A DNA stretch of 64,000 bases from Coprinus comatus (GCA_034638255.1 JAWPGT010000091.1:18564-82563), one strand, 5' to 3'. Shown: positions 24,160-36,424, counted from the stretch's first letter. Notes: generated by a model from the sequence alone, not told the origin. Numbers and translations: made by a program.

Positions 24160-24794
24160 TGTTATGACCACGAACCGTTAAGCTGAACACTCCTGGAACT
24201 TAAACGCTAGAGTGCAGTCGTGTAGGAACGTGCGATCAATAAACACTCTGCTGCAATCTCAAGGCCTTTCAACCTAGTGACCGAGAGGTATGGAGACAGA
24301 GATGTATAAGGGCTACAACAGAAGAGATTAAAGCTTAGGGCTTTAATCGTCTAATACATCGAGTATTTATACTATTCTAGGGATGTACCTAATAATAGCT
24401 ACTAACTAATTATAACCTAATACTCGTCATTGCTTTATAATCTACTCCATACACAATGCTAGAACTGTCAACAGGAGTAGGTGAGACATCGGGGTCGGGG
24501 ACTATTTACTCCATATACAATGAAAGATTAGTCAACAGGAGTAAAATGACGAAATGGATAACTAATACTGGAGTCGGGGAAATGTATACTTCTAAGCATA
24601 AGTGGAGTCTCATACTTAGTTCGACGTTAGGTCATAACGATGTCATAGTGATGTCACTGTGATGTCACCGGGGAATGGTATGTCAAGCGGAGTCGTCCAT
24701 GGTGTCGTCATTGGGAATGAGTTCGGGGAAGATGGCGAACAAGTCTTCCTCGGTGGTGGTGGTACGGGCCGGTGGTTTGGGTGGACTCGTAACA
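24160..24794 (-). repeat. 5' LTR of nested element
   Basis: This 635-base LTR lies upstream in the element's orientation. It carries TATAAATA followed by the AAGCTTTAATCT segment (complement at 24325-24336), which pairs with the primer site. Confidence 0.95.
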
Positions 24795-24799
24795 TTTAC

Positions 24800-27700
24800 T
24801 CCCATTCACAAACCACAAGAAATATATGAAATATCTTTTCCTAACCTTGAGAATCATACCCGAACACACGAAATATCAAGCTATGCATACAAGAAAGTTG
24901 CGAACCGTGTCAAACCTGTTGCAACTACACTACCAGAAGATTTCCGTATTGTCCGCCGTATTCCATGTAACCCTCTCGAATTCATGCCTCCACTTCCAAC
25001 TCATCCTCCAGACTTCTCTCCTGGTTCTCACTATACCCTGGAACATATGAAGACAATGAATGTTAATCCAGATGGATTTTTATGGCCAGAAGAAGAGAAG
25101 CTCGTTCATCATCTGATAAGAAATCAGGAACTTGGTTTTGCCTGGACAGAAGATGAGAAAGGGAAGTTCTCGACTGATTATTTTGATCCCATTACTATCC
25201 CCACCATTGAACATATTCCATGGGTCCTTCGCAACATTCCCATTCCCCCTGGTATCTATAACCAGGTTGTCAAGATTATTAAGGCAAAAATAGCAGCTGG
25301 TGTTTACGAACCATCAAGTTCATCTTACCGATCACGCTGGTTTTGTGTGCTCAAGAAAGACAAAAAATCACTCCGACTCGTTCACGACCTCCAGCCATTA
25401 AACGCGGTCACAATTAAAGACTCAGGGGTACCACCAATTGTAGAACAATATGCTGAATCATTTGGAGGTCGAGGATGTTATGGTATATTTGATTTATTTG
25501 TGGGTTTTGACCAGCGAGAACTTTCACCAGAATCTCGAGACCTTACTACCTTCCAAACTCCTCTCGGCACCCTCCGTCTCACATCCATTCCCATGGGGTA
25601 CACTAATTCTATGCAAATACAACATGGTGACCTTACATTTCTACTGCAAGACGAAATTCCTGACATTACAGTTCCATTCGTTGATGATGTACCTGTTAAA
25701 GGTCCCAAAACTCGATATGAGCTCGAAAACGGTTATGAAACGATCCCCGAAAATCCACAAATTCGAAGATTTGTCTGGGAACATCTCCAGAATGTTAACC
25801 GAATCATCCAGCGCATTTCTCATGCAGGCGGCACCTTCTCAGCTCACAAGTCTCATTTCTGCGCACCAACTGCTATTATTGTCGGACACCTCTGTACTTA
25901 TCAAGGACGACTACCAGACACCTCAAGAGTGCAGAAAATTATCGACTGGCCACCTTGCTCAAATCTCACAGAAGTACGAGGGTTTCTGGGAACCCTAGGG
26001 ACTATCCGAACATTTATCCGAAATTTTGCTTTTATATCAAGACCACTAGTTAGATTGACGAAGAAAGGAGTGGAATTTTATTTTGGGGAAGAGGAACAGG
26101 GAGCTATGGATGAATTGAAAGAGTTGGTGAGAAATTCACCATGTATCCGAGCTATCGACTACACCAGCAACAACGAAGTCATTTTTGCAGTTGACACATC
26201 ACATATTGCAGTCGGATACATTCTATATCAACTAGGCGATGACGGAAAACGATACCCTTCAAGATTCGGATCAATAACTCTTAACGAACGTGAAGCTCGC
26301 TACTCACAAGCTAAACTCGAGTTGTTTGGATTATTTAGGGCATTGAAGGATGCAAGGATTTGGTTGGTTGGAGTGAGCAACTTGGTGGTGGAAGTAGACG
26401 CAAAGTACATTAAAGGGATGATTAATAACCCTGACATCCAGCCCTCAGCAGCAGTCAACCGGTGGATAGCAGCCATTTTATTATTCGATTTTCGTCTCAG
26501 GCATATCCCAGGCAAAGAACACGGCCCAGATGGTTTATCCCGACGCCCCAGAGCACCAGAAGACCCCGAAATTGAGGATGACTATGAAGATTGGATAGAC
26601 GAAGCCAACTGCTTTTCCATTAACAAAACTTCCCCACTAGATTCGATCTCTTCCGCTTTACAATCTCAAGATGAACTACATTGGATTATAGCAACAAACA
26701 CATTCGCTATCGAAATCTTAAATGAAAATGCGCAAGTACAACAACTCCTATACTCGTCTCATCACCCCATTAATCCTCCTCTGTCTCGCAACGCCTCACA
26801 CATCAAAATATTCGCAAACGAGACTTCAAACACCCAACCATCACCTCCCCTCAACATCCCTCGTTCCGACAAAGCAAAGGCTCGCGATTTGGAGCTGCGA
26901 CAAGTTCAAGCGTTGTTAACCAATCCCACACGTCCACCAGACCTATCTGACAATGCTCTCAAACGACTCATTCGATATGCAGCAGGATTTTTTGTAAAGG
27001 ATGGTAGACTTTGGAAAAAGGATGTAAAGGCGAAGCATAAGCTGGTAGTTATGGAGGATCGCAGACTCGAGCTCATACAACAGGCTCATGACGAGATGGG
27101 GCACAAAGGTATTTTTACAGTTCGCACTCGACTTTTGGAACGATTTTGGTGGCCATATCTTGAGCAGGACGTCAAATGGTTCATCAAGACATGTCATGAA
27201 TGCCAAACCCGACTCACCCACCACTTCTACATTCCTCCAACCGTTCCTACTCCTTTCAACCTCTTCAGGAAGGCACACATTGATACTATGTTCATGCCAA
27301 AATCAAATGGGTTCAGATACATCGTACACGCTCGCTGTTCACTCTCCTCTTACCCTGAATGGAGGATGCTTCGCTTGGAGAACGCTCGAACATTGGGATC
27401 TTTTATATTTGAAGAAATACTTTGCAGATGGGGTGCTATCGAAGAAATCGTCACGGATAATGGTCCAGCTTTTGTACAGGCAGCAGAATACCTCTCAACT
27501 CGTTATAAGATCAATCATATTCGCATTTCACCCTACAACTCTCGAGCAAACGGTCCTGTAGAAAGAAGACACTTTGACGTGAGGGAATCATTAGTAAAGG
27601 CAGCAGGAGGAGATGAACGTCATTGGACAATTGCAGCACCTTCTGTTTTCTGGGCAGAACGGATTTCTATTCAAAAATCAACTGGATATTCACCCTACTA

Positions 27701-28424
27701 CATAGCACACGGTCTCGAGCCTCTCCTCCCATTCGATCTTGCTGAGGCAACCTATCTTGCACCCTCTCTCACCAAACCACTCTCCACAACCGATCTCATC
27801 GCCACCCGAGCTGTCCAACTACAAAAGCGGCCCAAGGACCTTGAAAGAGTGAAGGAACTCGTTCTCAAAGCACGATATGAATCTATCCAACACTTCAACA
27901 ACAAATTCGCATCTCTCATTCGTGACTTCAACTTCTCACCTGGCTCACTCGTCCTCATTCGAAACTCATGATACGACAAGGATGTTGGAGGAAAAGCAAA
28001 ACCTAGATATTTTGGGCCAATGGTAGTACTCAAAAGGACGACAGGAGGATCATACATTTTGGCCGAGCTTGATGGAGCAATCTCTAAACTCCGTTTCGCA
28101 GCATTTCGGCTCATTCCTTATCACCCTCGAGACTTACGAGCTATTCCTGTCACCAAACTCACCGATGCCACACCAGAAGCTCTCGAAGACTTCACATACG
28201 ACACCCAAACCCAAGACAACGACAACGTAGCAGCAAACTCGCACTGTACACTGACCGGAGGTCAGTATTCAAAGTACCCAGGAGATGTGGAGACAGACGA
28301 TCGGGTACTTGAGAAATTACCATTTCCCAAGTCTTTTCCCTCCCCTAGTCTCCAGTTCAAACCTCAAGCAACGCACATTCCGGCCCCGACTACAATTTCC
28401 ATTTCCAATCACGCTGGACCCTGA
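24800..28424 (+). pseudogene. pol: Pol polyprotein of outer gypsy element (RT-RH-IN), one TGA
   Basis: The frame resumes after the nested element and is open to TGA 27969-27971, then continues in the same frame to 28424. RT: SRWFCVLKKDKKSLRLVHDL, FGGRGCYGIFDL, then VPFVDDVPVKG near 25676, so the catalytic box is FVDD rather than YxDD. RNase H: FAVDTSHIAVGYIL, SQAKLELFGL, IPGKEHGPDGLSRRP. Integrase: HDEMGHKG..CHEC zinc finger, then DTMF, TDNGPAFVQAAEYL and the ANGPVERRHFDVRESL segment. After the stop the frame still encodes a typical C-terminal part (KPRYFGPMVVLKRTTGGSY...FRLIPYHP), so the TGA is a disabling mutation, probably of Arg CGA. The last 46 codons lie in the 3' LTR. Confidence 0.9.
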
Positions 28425-29100
28425 CTCAACAACTCGGCCGTCACCACAACATCGGATGCTCCACATAGGCCAACGGTTCATTCCTTTCAGAAAAACTTCA
28501 CCAGGAACAGCGCGCTCGAAACTCAGGAGACAGGGTCTACATTTCAGTTTGGACAGCTTAGCAGTAATAAAGGACACGAGGTCCGTTTCTTTCTTTTTCT
28601 TTTCCTTTCTTATCCTATTGTTTCTATTCCCTTTCATTTCTTTTCGGCGCTCTGCGCTTCGGTGGTTCAACACCACGTCTGTTCCTGAGCATTCAACTGC
28701 TCTTTTCCTAGCTAAAAACATTTTCTTTATTCATTTTTCCACATGTCCGAAACTTTAATCTATGAACACGCGTACTGCTTAATGAACATTTCTAGTTTTG
28801 TGCCATAAACATGGGCTTCGAAGCCCTTCCTCGTTATCCTACTCTCTAGTATAAATACTACGGACGATGTAGTAGAAAGACAGAAAATTTTACCCTCACT
28901 TTTCTGCTTATAACCGCTCTCGAAACTTACTCGAAAATCGCTCACTTATTCAAACCTTCTCAAACTCTCGCTCACCACTCACAACGTTCCCTTCTCGAAC
29001 CCTTCAACAGTAGTTTCGGACTCGAAGCTCTGACAGCTGACGGACGCAGCTGTACTCGCATTTATATATATATTGTTGTAAGACGTCTGTTTTCTCTACA
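28286..29100 (+). repeat. 3' LTR of outer gypsy element
   Basis: The LTR is 815 bases and one base different from the 5' copy. The tail of pol reads into its first 139 bases. Confidence 0.95.
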
Positions 29101-30061
29101 ATATTGCACCAATACTTGAAAGGTTACTTGTGAAACGTGATGAATGCTTTATTAACTGGTGTTCGTCTCTTCTCTGCTCTGCTATCTCTCTCTGACCACC
29201 ATTCCTCCTCAGTCACTGCAAAACACTTCCTCAAAATCATAGAAGACCTTGTCTCGAAGCATCTAATTGGCCAAGAATGGTCATTGGATGGCATCTTTCT
29301 CTACACTAAACACATCCTACAACACTCATATAGGTTATCCCTCATACTTCCTTCCATCGAAACAACCCTCACCGCAATCCTCTCTGCTGCAGAAGAATAC
29401 GCTCAACATTCTCCCTCAGAATATTCTGTCCTGCACCCAAATCGATTCATCATTCCACATACACTACCTAGACCTGGCTTCAATGAAGACCTCAGATCTG
29501 TGTGGGCGATGATAGACAACTTCAACGTGAGATTGAAGGAGGTATGGGGCATATATGAGGTCGTTGAGCCTAGCAGTAATAGATCAGGAAGCGTAGAGCA
29601 TATATCGACTTCTGGTATGTCACAAGTTTATCTCTTCCCGTCATGTGTCTAATGGTTTGCTCACAGTCGAAGACTTACACCATGAAACAACTGGCCGAGT
29701 CGTTCCTGCCACACAGTCTACGGAGGATCTACTCACGGTCACTACACCCTCCTTATCAGCTCCTTTGCAATCAAACGAATTTCATGAAACAGCTACTACA
29801 TTGGGCATTGGCGCTCAAAATCCAGTTTCACCCGTTCTCTCATCATCGCAAGATTTTGAACTTTATTCATCCAATACCCTTTTGGCTATGCTTGCTCATC
29901 ATCGGGCCGAGCAAGAAAACCTACTTGCCCAACTACCAGTCACAAACACGATTCAAATTTCCGAGATCCAACATGGCACTATGTCCAGTCACCCCACATT
30001 ACTTCTTCCCGACGACACATCTACCAATCAAGATTCACACGTTATCACTCCCCCTTCATAA
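29101..30061 (+). pseudogene. DUF6535-type membrane protein copy B, 3' part
   Basis: This continues copy B after the insertion: 29101-29160, then after an intron 29213-29629 or so, then 29690-30061, ending TAA. Introns sit where copy C has them. The protein part includes KHFLKIIEDLVSKHLIG, a helical stretch, and EEYAQHSPSEYSVLHPN. The final exon is Ser/Thr/Pro-rich. No stop or shift was seen, so the insertion is the only obvious lesion of the gene. Confidence 0.85.
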
Positions 30062-33000
30062 TCGATGGTGCCAGGACCATAAACCAAGCCTTGTTCTTGG
30101 CACCAGTATCATGTCAAGATCCATAAGCTGCAACTCAATCTTCACCTACTGATTGTCATGCCGAAGAAACCATTGGCCTGGTCCCTCAACCAATACCGGG
30201 ATCTACCCTTCGTAATGATAACAGAGTATTGCAGTTTGGTGATTTTGTCTCAAGAAATACCTGAGTTATCAGTTTCAGCAAAGGACGGAACAGCCTGAAC
30301 AGATTGTTGTGATATTAAATCAGGGAATAGTATCGTTAGGAACAATTGTCTGTACTCTAATCTCAATAACCAGTTTATTAAATATTCTCTGACCACTAAA
30401 GACCACTTGAATTTTTAAAGTAAGAGATGTGTTCGAGTTGTTGAGATTGAGACAAGGGTAACAAAACATCTGGGAGAAAGTGAAATAAATAAATAATAAA
30501 AACCAAGTGTAGAAAAACGATGGGAATTTCGGGAAGAATCTTGGTTGATAAGGTCAAAAAAGTATTAATATTGCAGGTGTACTAAATCCTTCGAGGGTGT
30601 TACAAGTGATTGTTCAACTAAAAGTAGATTGACTAAGTATCACGAAGTATATAGCACCAATACGCAATAAAAAGAAAAAATAATGGATATGAGAAATGAA
30701 CGAAAGAAACAACGTATCTCCATCTTGTGTATGGACCTTCCTGTCCTGTTTTCCCTCTTTGAAATATCTCGTCCACCCTACTGTGCACCGTTCACTTATG
30801 TAGCACTCGTACCCACACGTGTACCCATATACTCAAATGCATTCATACTCCCACTATCCATTAACACGTTGACTATAAGATTCCAAAGAATCAGCACACG
30901 TGTATAGCGGTGTGATTTGTACCAAAGATATACGGTAGTCCAGTCGCGTTGTTGCTTGCTTATTGTTGTAGTAGATTAGTGTTGAGCGTGATGTTGGAGA
31001 AGATGGCTCGATAAGGTATAGAAGCCGGCGGTGTAAGATAAATGCCTGTAATCCTTGTCGTATGGTTGTGACACTCGATTTGATCAAAGATTGTGGTTGC
31101 TCCGTTTATCGAAACGAATTGCTTTAAACCGGTTTCAGATGGATACGCGTTTGAGAAAAATGGAAGATACAGAAGAGGAAAAGGGAAAAGGAAAAGAAAA
31201 GAAATCAATGAAGGGACGTAAAACGTACTCACCTTGTTTTCAAGCATACACACAGACCAATCTTCTGTGGAAATGCCATTATCAATCTTTACAGCTCCAG
31301 TCTATATGTCGAAAGAGGCAACCAACGATCCCTCTGATTTACACAAAGATAATGGCAGAAAACGAGTAGGTTCTTGTAGATCCAACGTGTCACTAAAGTG
31401 TTGGGTTTGGAGAAGGCAAACGCGTGTCGAGGACGCGTGTGGCAGTGTAGAATGGCCCAAGCTGCAGATAGGCCAAACTATACCGTGATTATTTTTCTTA
31501 CTCATCTTCGTTCGCTTGGACCTTCCCTTATTGTTCTCAAGTATGTACTTAAGCTGTATGTGCACCACATTGTACCCTCAGTTCTCGTCTTCGAGTCTGA
31601 GGTTAGTATCTATACCACTCTTCGTTCTACTACTTACTGACTACCATCATGTAGTTCTTACTTTGTATTCTTATCAGGTACTATTAAATATACTAGTTCT
31701 CGTCTTCGAGTCTGAGTTCTTACTTTGTATTCTTATCATAAAGTACATTAAGATGACCGATAGTGTAGAGCAAGGCAAGAAAGATGACCGATAGTGTAGA
31801 ACAAGGCAAGAAAGAACTCACGAGATAAACCAATCTGATACTGGTCTCCTTCGCTGGTTTTTTCTTTTTTAAATTCACCCGCTTGAAACGTAGGCGTGAA
31901 AGTGTGGAACACGATCCTAGCTCTGATAGTACCAGGAATTCGAAGGGAAGTTGTGGTTGAGAGTGAGAATGAGCTTTGGGAGTATACAATTGACTGAGAT
32001 GAGGACCAACTCACAGCATAATAACATGCATTCCTTTCAAGCATATCTCGACTGATTCCTGTAGACTCTATCTCATTTCCCCAGTTCAAATGTGTGTAAC
32101 GCCTCGGTACTAGTCAAGACCAGCTCCTGCTCTTGATAAGCGACATTAATGTGAGCAGCGCCATCGTATGAGGTGAAGCTCTTGCATAACCTCTACTCCA
32201 ATGGCCATTCTGTACAAAAACACACAAGTGAACATGCGGATCCTGTTCAGCCGGAGTCAGATTGAGAAGATGTGCTATGAGCTCACCACCAAAAGTTGAT
32301 GTGAGTAGCGACAGATGATTTGGTGTGTTTCCAATGAGTGAAAGAGAGTTTTGGCAGCAATAAAGGAGCCTGGTTCGGACAACATCTTTGTGCGTTTCTG
32401 TGCTTTCAGTAAATTTAAAGCCTGTATTCTGAGTTAATTTTGTGTCGCTTTGAGTTGTTCGTCATAAGTATGTAGAAGCAATTGGTGACATCACGTTAAT
32501 TTCATCAACGTTTCGACCATCACGTCACCTTCTCTCTCCCTTCAACCAGCAACTGATACGCTCTGGCTATTCATGTCCTTTCTCCTAATTGTTGGCTACC
32601 AGTCTACCAGTCTCTCTCCAGGTCTCACTCGCTTGAACGTGTTGGGGCTTTATCTTCGTATCTCAGGTCCAGGATATATATTGCTCTCCAAGTATAGGAT
32701 GCAAAGCCTTTAAAAGTTCAAAAGTACCCTCGGCGCCTTTTTCACCATTCCAGTGTCTGTCTTCAACCCGAGATTGACTTGCACTGGTCGTATACGTAGT
32801 CACTCGGGTCTCTGAATCGTGGATGGGTACATTGTGGTTAGGAAGGACTAGTGTGAGTCATGACATCTATACAACAGGCGTATACACTCAACCCGACACC
32901 AGCGTACCTTTTCACTCTCTACCTCCATTACCCGTCAGTTGTCACTGTCGACGAGATGGTCATTCGTCTGCCAAAACCCACGATGAAGACCTGTAGCCTG

Positions 33001-33181
33001 ACTGGACTTTGATCGATGACCCCAACAAAGAGTTGAGGCGCACATACTTAACCTTAAGGCATATCCGATCCTTTCCTCAGACACCATTACCGTGTGCTTT
33101 TGTTTCCTTTGTCACGATGTATACAGGAATTACCAGATATACAGGTTGTTCAGAGATGTGGTTAACAATGTTTCAATGAGA
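30062..33181. other. Partner region of unit B, no intact gene seen
   Basis: The stretch aligns in patches with the region after copy C: 30080-30180 with 39350-39460, 30750-30860 with 39800-39900, 32390-32470 with 40446-40520, and 32700-32880 with 40700-40890. I see no long frame with coding character. Splice-like signals suggest decayed exons. It is best read as the 3' part of a duplicated unit. Confidence 0.5.
31578..31816. repeat. Cluster of short direct repeats
   Basis: GTTCTCGTCTTCGAGTCTGA occurs twice (about 31580 and 31698), AGTTCTTACTTTGTATTC twice (about 31654 and 31716), and a 31-base unit beginning AGATGACCGATAGTGTAGA twice in tandem (about 31752 and 31784). They look like local replication-slippage duplications. 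Confidence 0.8.
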
Positions 33182-34620
33182 AGGTTTAATCCTCCTGAGA
33201 CGTGGTGCGTGCCTGCGCTGCCCAGTTACAATTGCTTTGTTTGGTTTTTCTTCTCCTCCGTTTGGGTTGAGATTTTGAGGATCTCTCTGAAGTTCTAGTA
33301 CCGATCAGAAAGGACTTGGTATAATTCGCCCGTGTTTTGGTTCTCAGTTTCTCCCTCCCCCCCCCCTCTCTTTTACTCTGTAGCGTCACTTTCCTTGCCT
33401 CTTGCCCGTTCGATCAGCCCTATTATCTTCGTTGTTCATGGATCCGGCCTATCTATCGCATATTACACCTCCTTCGAATCAATCTAAGCAATGATAGGAT
33501 GCTATTATCACCTATCTCCACACTCCCATTTCCTCCTCCTCCACCTGACCTTGTTCCTGTTCATCCACCACTCACAGCTGACTCGAATATTCAGGAAGCC
33601 TTGGATGACGAGCCTGAAGCTACAAGCAGTGATCAGTCGGTGTATCAACTTGACATTGACAGTCGTGAGACTCGAGACCAAGTTTTAGTGCCGGATGCCT
33701 GGACGGCGCTTCTAAACTGCATAGACATCCCCCTGGATGTATGGATTCTAGGTTTCAAAAGAGTGCTAGGATATGGTTAAAGAGATTGAATAAAGGTGAT
33801 CCAAAATATGTAAGTAAAATTTTCTGGCACGCTCATTTCTGACATTGTCACTGAATTTTGTTTTATACTAGATTTGCGAGTCACGTACAATCCAGAGTTC
33901 GACATGATCGTAAACGTATACGGTGTCAATTATGTGTCGCAACACGATGTATTTGCTCACGTACGAAAGCCTTCAGAACGCGAGTGATTATGGAGAAATT
34001 GGGGTTGAAGGGAACAGTACGATTATCTTGTGAAACGTGTTTCTCCAAGAGGAAGTGGTATGTGTGTTAGTCAAGTTGGAGCACCACCGTGGCGATGGCA
34101 AGCCCGGTTATCAGACTTTAGTTTCGACGAGGAATAGATCCAAGAGGAAAGGAAAGGGAATGGTTAAATGGAAATGGAAGTGAGAATGGTCGTGGAGGAA
34201 GAAATAAGAGACCGACACCCGTGCTATCAAGCGTTCGTCAGCCTTCGCATTTCTTTCATTGTGACACGGTTCATATTATTGTTCCAAAGCCACACCCAAA
34301 GCCGAAATCGAAGTTGAGTCAACAGAAGATGAAGCTGAAGGTAAATTTGACTCTGATATAGAAAATCAAAAGAAAAGCTTGCCTTGCGTTTGGAAGAGAC
34401 CCGCTCCTCAAAACATCATTCATGCCGATGACGTATCTAGCCCAAAAATTAGGAGTGGGGATTTAATCACAGAAGCCAATGTTGCAAGTCGTCGGGTCTC
34501 GCAGAGTATCCAAACGAATTCGTACCATCCTTCAACGTAGCACTCCTACTACTATGATTTCGTTTGTTCAAGGTCGTCAACTACTACTCGAGCTCTTCGA
34601 AAGCATCAGTTAGGTATTCA
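33182..34620 (+). pseudogene. Cysteine-motif family, decayed copy 1
   Basis: The segments match the copies at 41189-43605: an exon around 33182-33300, a DSREARDQ-like acidic part near 33600-33690, an exon ending LNKGDPKY at about 33811 followed by an intron, and an exon starting IC ES at about 33871 with CQLCVATRCICSRTKAFR. Within that exon an indel shifts the frame. The segment near 34300-34530 is the acidic linker followed by SKRIR. In this copy the codon that is TGA in copy 3 is CGA (Arg). Function unknown; the cysteines could bind metal. Confidence 0.6.
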
Positions 34621-35311
34621 GCAAGGATGATTGGATCGCGTTTATCCTCACTATATATTGTGTATCAAATGATATATATGATTTCACGCTGGCCAATGTG
34701 TTTTTATATCTTCAGTAATTTTAGCCTACATTTCTTCCTCGATGTGCTGACCATTCTTCTCCAGGCCACTTATTACACTTTGGAGAATGGGATGAGGTAA
34801 TGACATTGTACATACAACTTGTTGGTGTCTTGACTATTATAGTATCTCGCCTATGCGATAGTTATAAATCAAGGGATGTTGAAAACCGATGGACTCAGAG
34901 TCGGCAATTGTCACGACCCACTAGGGCATATTACATATGAGAGAATAACACATTAGAGTCGGAGTAATGGAACGTTAAAATGCTTGAGATTGACGCTCAC
35001 TACCCGAAATTGATTAAGCGCTGATATTGAGAGTGGTGTTGGTAGCCATGTGTATAAAACAACCATGAGGACTTGAAGGTCTAACATATTGTTTTGTCAC
35101 ACATATGTATGTGTTTCCGCGCAAGGGAGTTCGTTATCTTATTCTTTACAAGGGTCAAATTTCAAAGCTGGTCGATTTAATTTCAAGCTGATGATGCGAA
35201 AGCTCATGCCATGTTTACCGAGTTTCGTTTGGCATGTAAGAAAAATCGTCTAAATTTAAACCATTCTCACACCAAATGCCACACAGGGTTGAAGATATTG
35301 ACGTTTGATCA
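34621..35311. other. Spacer before hAT-type element
   Basis: No gene is seen. The sequence is A/T-rich with short open frames only. Confidence 0.4.
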
Positions 35312-35319
35312 GGACTAGG

Positions 35320-36253
35320 CAAGGGGCCGGATTCCGAGCAATCCCTGACGCATAGTCATTTGTGAGAATCGCCATATATGGAAGAAAAAAAAACTGTCCA
35401 AAGCAGGGTCTCTTGTCACAGACTACAGTGGGAAGATCACTGATAGATATGATGTCAATATGTAGATAAACATATTGTTGTGTATCCAACTAGCATCGAA
35501 TGCATTTCTACTTGATATCTACGGACTGATAGTACAACTCCAATATAAGTCTACGGTTGTCAGTAGTTATAGTAAGTAGGTGTATAGCCTGAGCCCTGAA
35601 GACAGAAAATACAGCAACAATAGTCTTAGAAACGTAGTGGGCTATACTGTGTTACTATACTGAATATTATAAAAGTGAGAACTCAAAGACAGAAAACATT
35701 AAAAACACAACTTCTCAATGACTTCTACACTCCCAATCACTATTACTCTCGACTCTCTCACTGGTATTGGCCCTCCAATGCAGTTAACATCGATCCAAAA
35801 ATTCCATCCGCATTCTCACTCCCAGACATTCCTCTTCAAATGATTATTGATATGCACGTGTCAAGTAAAGAGGAGCACCGGATGGGCATATTTCCAGATA
35901 ATACTCGAGCATATCGTGAAGAGCTATCTATAGATTCTATACCTGGTAGCGATGATATTGCTGTTCTTACCCATGACCTACTACAGAGGGGAAAACGTCA
36001 ACGGGGTAAAACAATTACTGACTCGGACGCAAATAACAAAAGGTTAAGATTGTGTGCTGTTACATCTAGTACATAGTATGTACAATATCTGTCTACTACG
36101 TAGTACATAATCTACATCTACTCTATGCTATCAGTTAATTATCAGCGATGGCTCGGGACCGTGACATAATGTGACTAGTGTACTTTTGCTTTTGTTTTTG
36201 GCGATTCCCACGAATGACTCTGCGTCAGGGATTGCTCGGAATCCGGCCCCCTG
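35320..36253. mobile_element. Non-autonomous hAT-type DNA transposon
   Basis: Terminal inverted repeats of over 50 bases begin CAAGGGGCCGGATTCCGAGC at 35320 and, on the other strand, CAGGGGGCCGGATTCCGAGC at 36253. They match with few differences, inward to about 35375 and 36198. An exact 8-base duplication GGACTAGG flanks them (35312-35319 and 36254-36261). The 8-base duplication and the CARGG start are the hallmarks of the hAT superfamily. At 934 bases with no transposase motifs it must depend on a source element elsewhere. Confidence 0.88.
35675..36076 (+). CDS. Hypothetical ORF inside the hAT-type element
   Basis: This 133-residue frame has no motif I recognise and no BED zinc finger or hATC dimerisation region. 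The C-terminus is basic (RGKRQRGKTI, NKRLRL). It occupies much of the interior of the element. It may be a captured fragment or a chance frame; I cannot decide from this copy alone. Confidence 0.35.
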   Translation: MRTQRQKTLKTQLLNDFYTPNHYYSRLSHWYWPSNAVNIDPKIPSAFSLPDIPLQMIIDMHVSSKEEHRMGIFPDNTRAYREELSIDSIPGSDDIAVLTHDLLQRGKRQRGKTITDSDANNKRLRLCAVTSST

Positions 36254-36424
36254 GGACTAGGAAATGATGTTAGGCTGCACGCCGAGGGTCGTTATCCCCC
36301 ATTGGAATGCCGACTACTACATGGTAGTCTGAGGCACGTGTACTATTCCAACGAGACTATCCTCCAGCACGTCCCCCCCCCATCTTGAACCTCTAAACCT
36401 CGAATGACAGCGAACACCTTTTCC

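Larger units (their letters stand above)
16532..24794 (-). mobile_element. Nested chromodomain gypsy (chromovirus) retrotransposon
   Basis: The element is 8,263 bases, inserted in opposite orientation into the pol gene of the outer element, with a perfect 5-base target duplication TTTAC (16527-16531 and 24795-24799). The LTRs are 635 bases (TGTTACGAG..CATAACA on the minus strand) and differ at one base (17078 T, 24706 C). On the minus strand the order is LTR, primer site, leader with tandem repeats, gag, protease-RT-RNase H, integrase with chromodomain, an extra zinc-knuckle ORF, polypurine tract, LTR. Gag has a frameshift, pol a TGA, and the extra ORF a frameshift, so this copy is not autonomous. 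Confidence 0.95.
13041..29100 (+). mobile_element. Outer Ty3/gypsy LTR retrotransposon, nested host element
   Basis: The element has 815-base LTRs (13041-13855 and 28286-29100) starting TG and ending CA. I counted one difference between them, at 13772 versus 29017. The flanks duplicate ATAT (or ATATT, depending on where the boundary is placed), and removing element plus duplication restores the DUF6535 codons AAAGATATTGCACC. It holds a primer site 2 bases after the 5' LTR, gag-protease, and pol, in the plus orientation. Its pol is split by the nested element at 16532-24794. Without that insertion the element would be about 7.8 kb. Near-identical LTRs indicate a recent arrival, and the nested insertion is more recent still. 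Confidence 0.95.

Noticed and set aside
35675..36076. Transposase for the hAT-type element
   Set aside because: The ORF is too short and lacks a BED finger, DDE residues in context or the C-terminal dimerisation motif, so I list it as hypothetical only.
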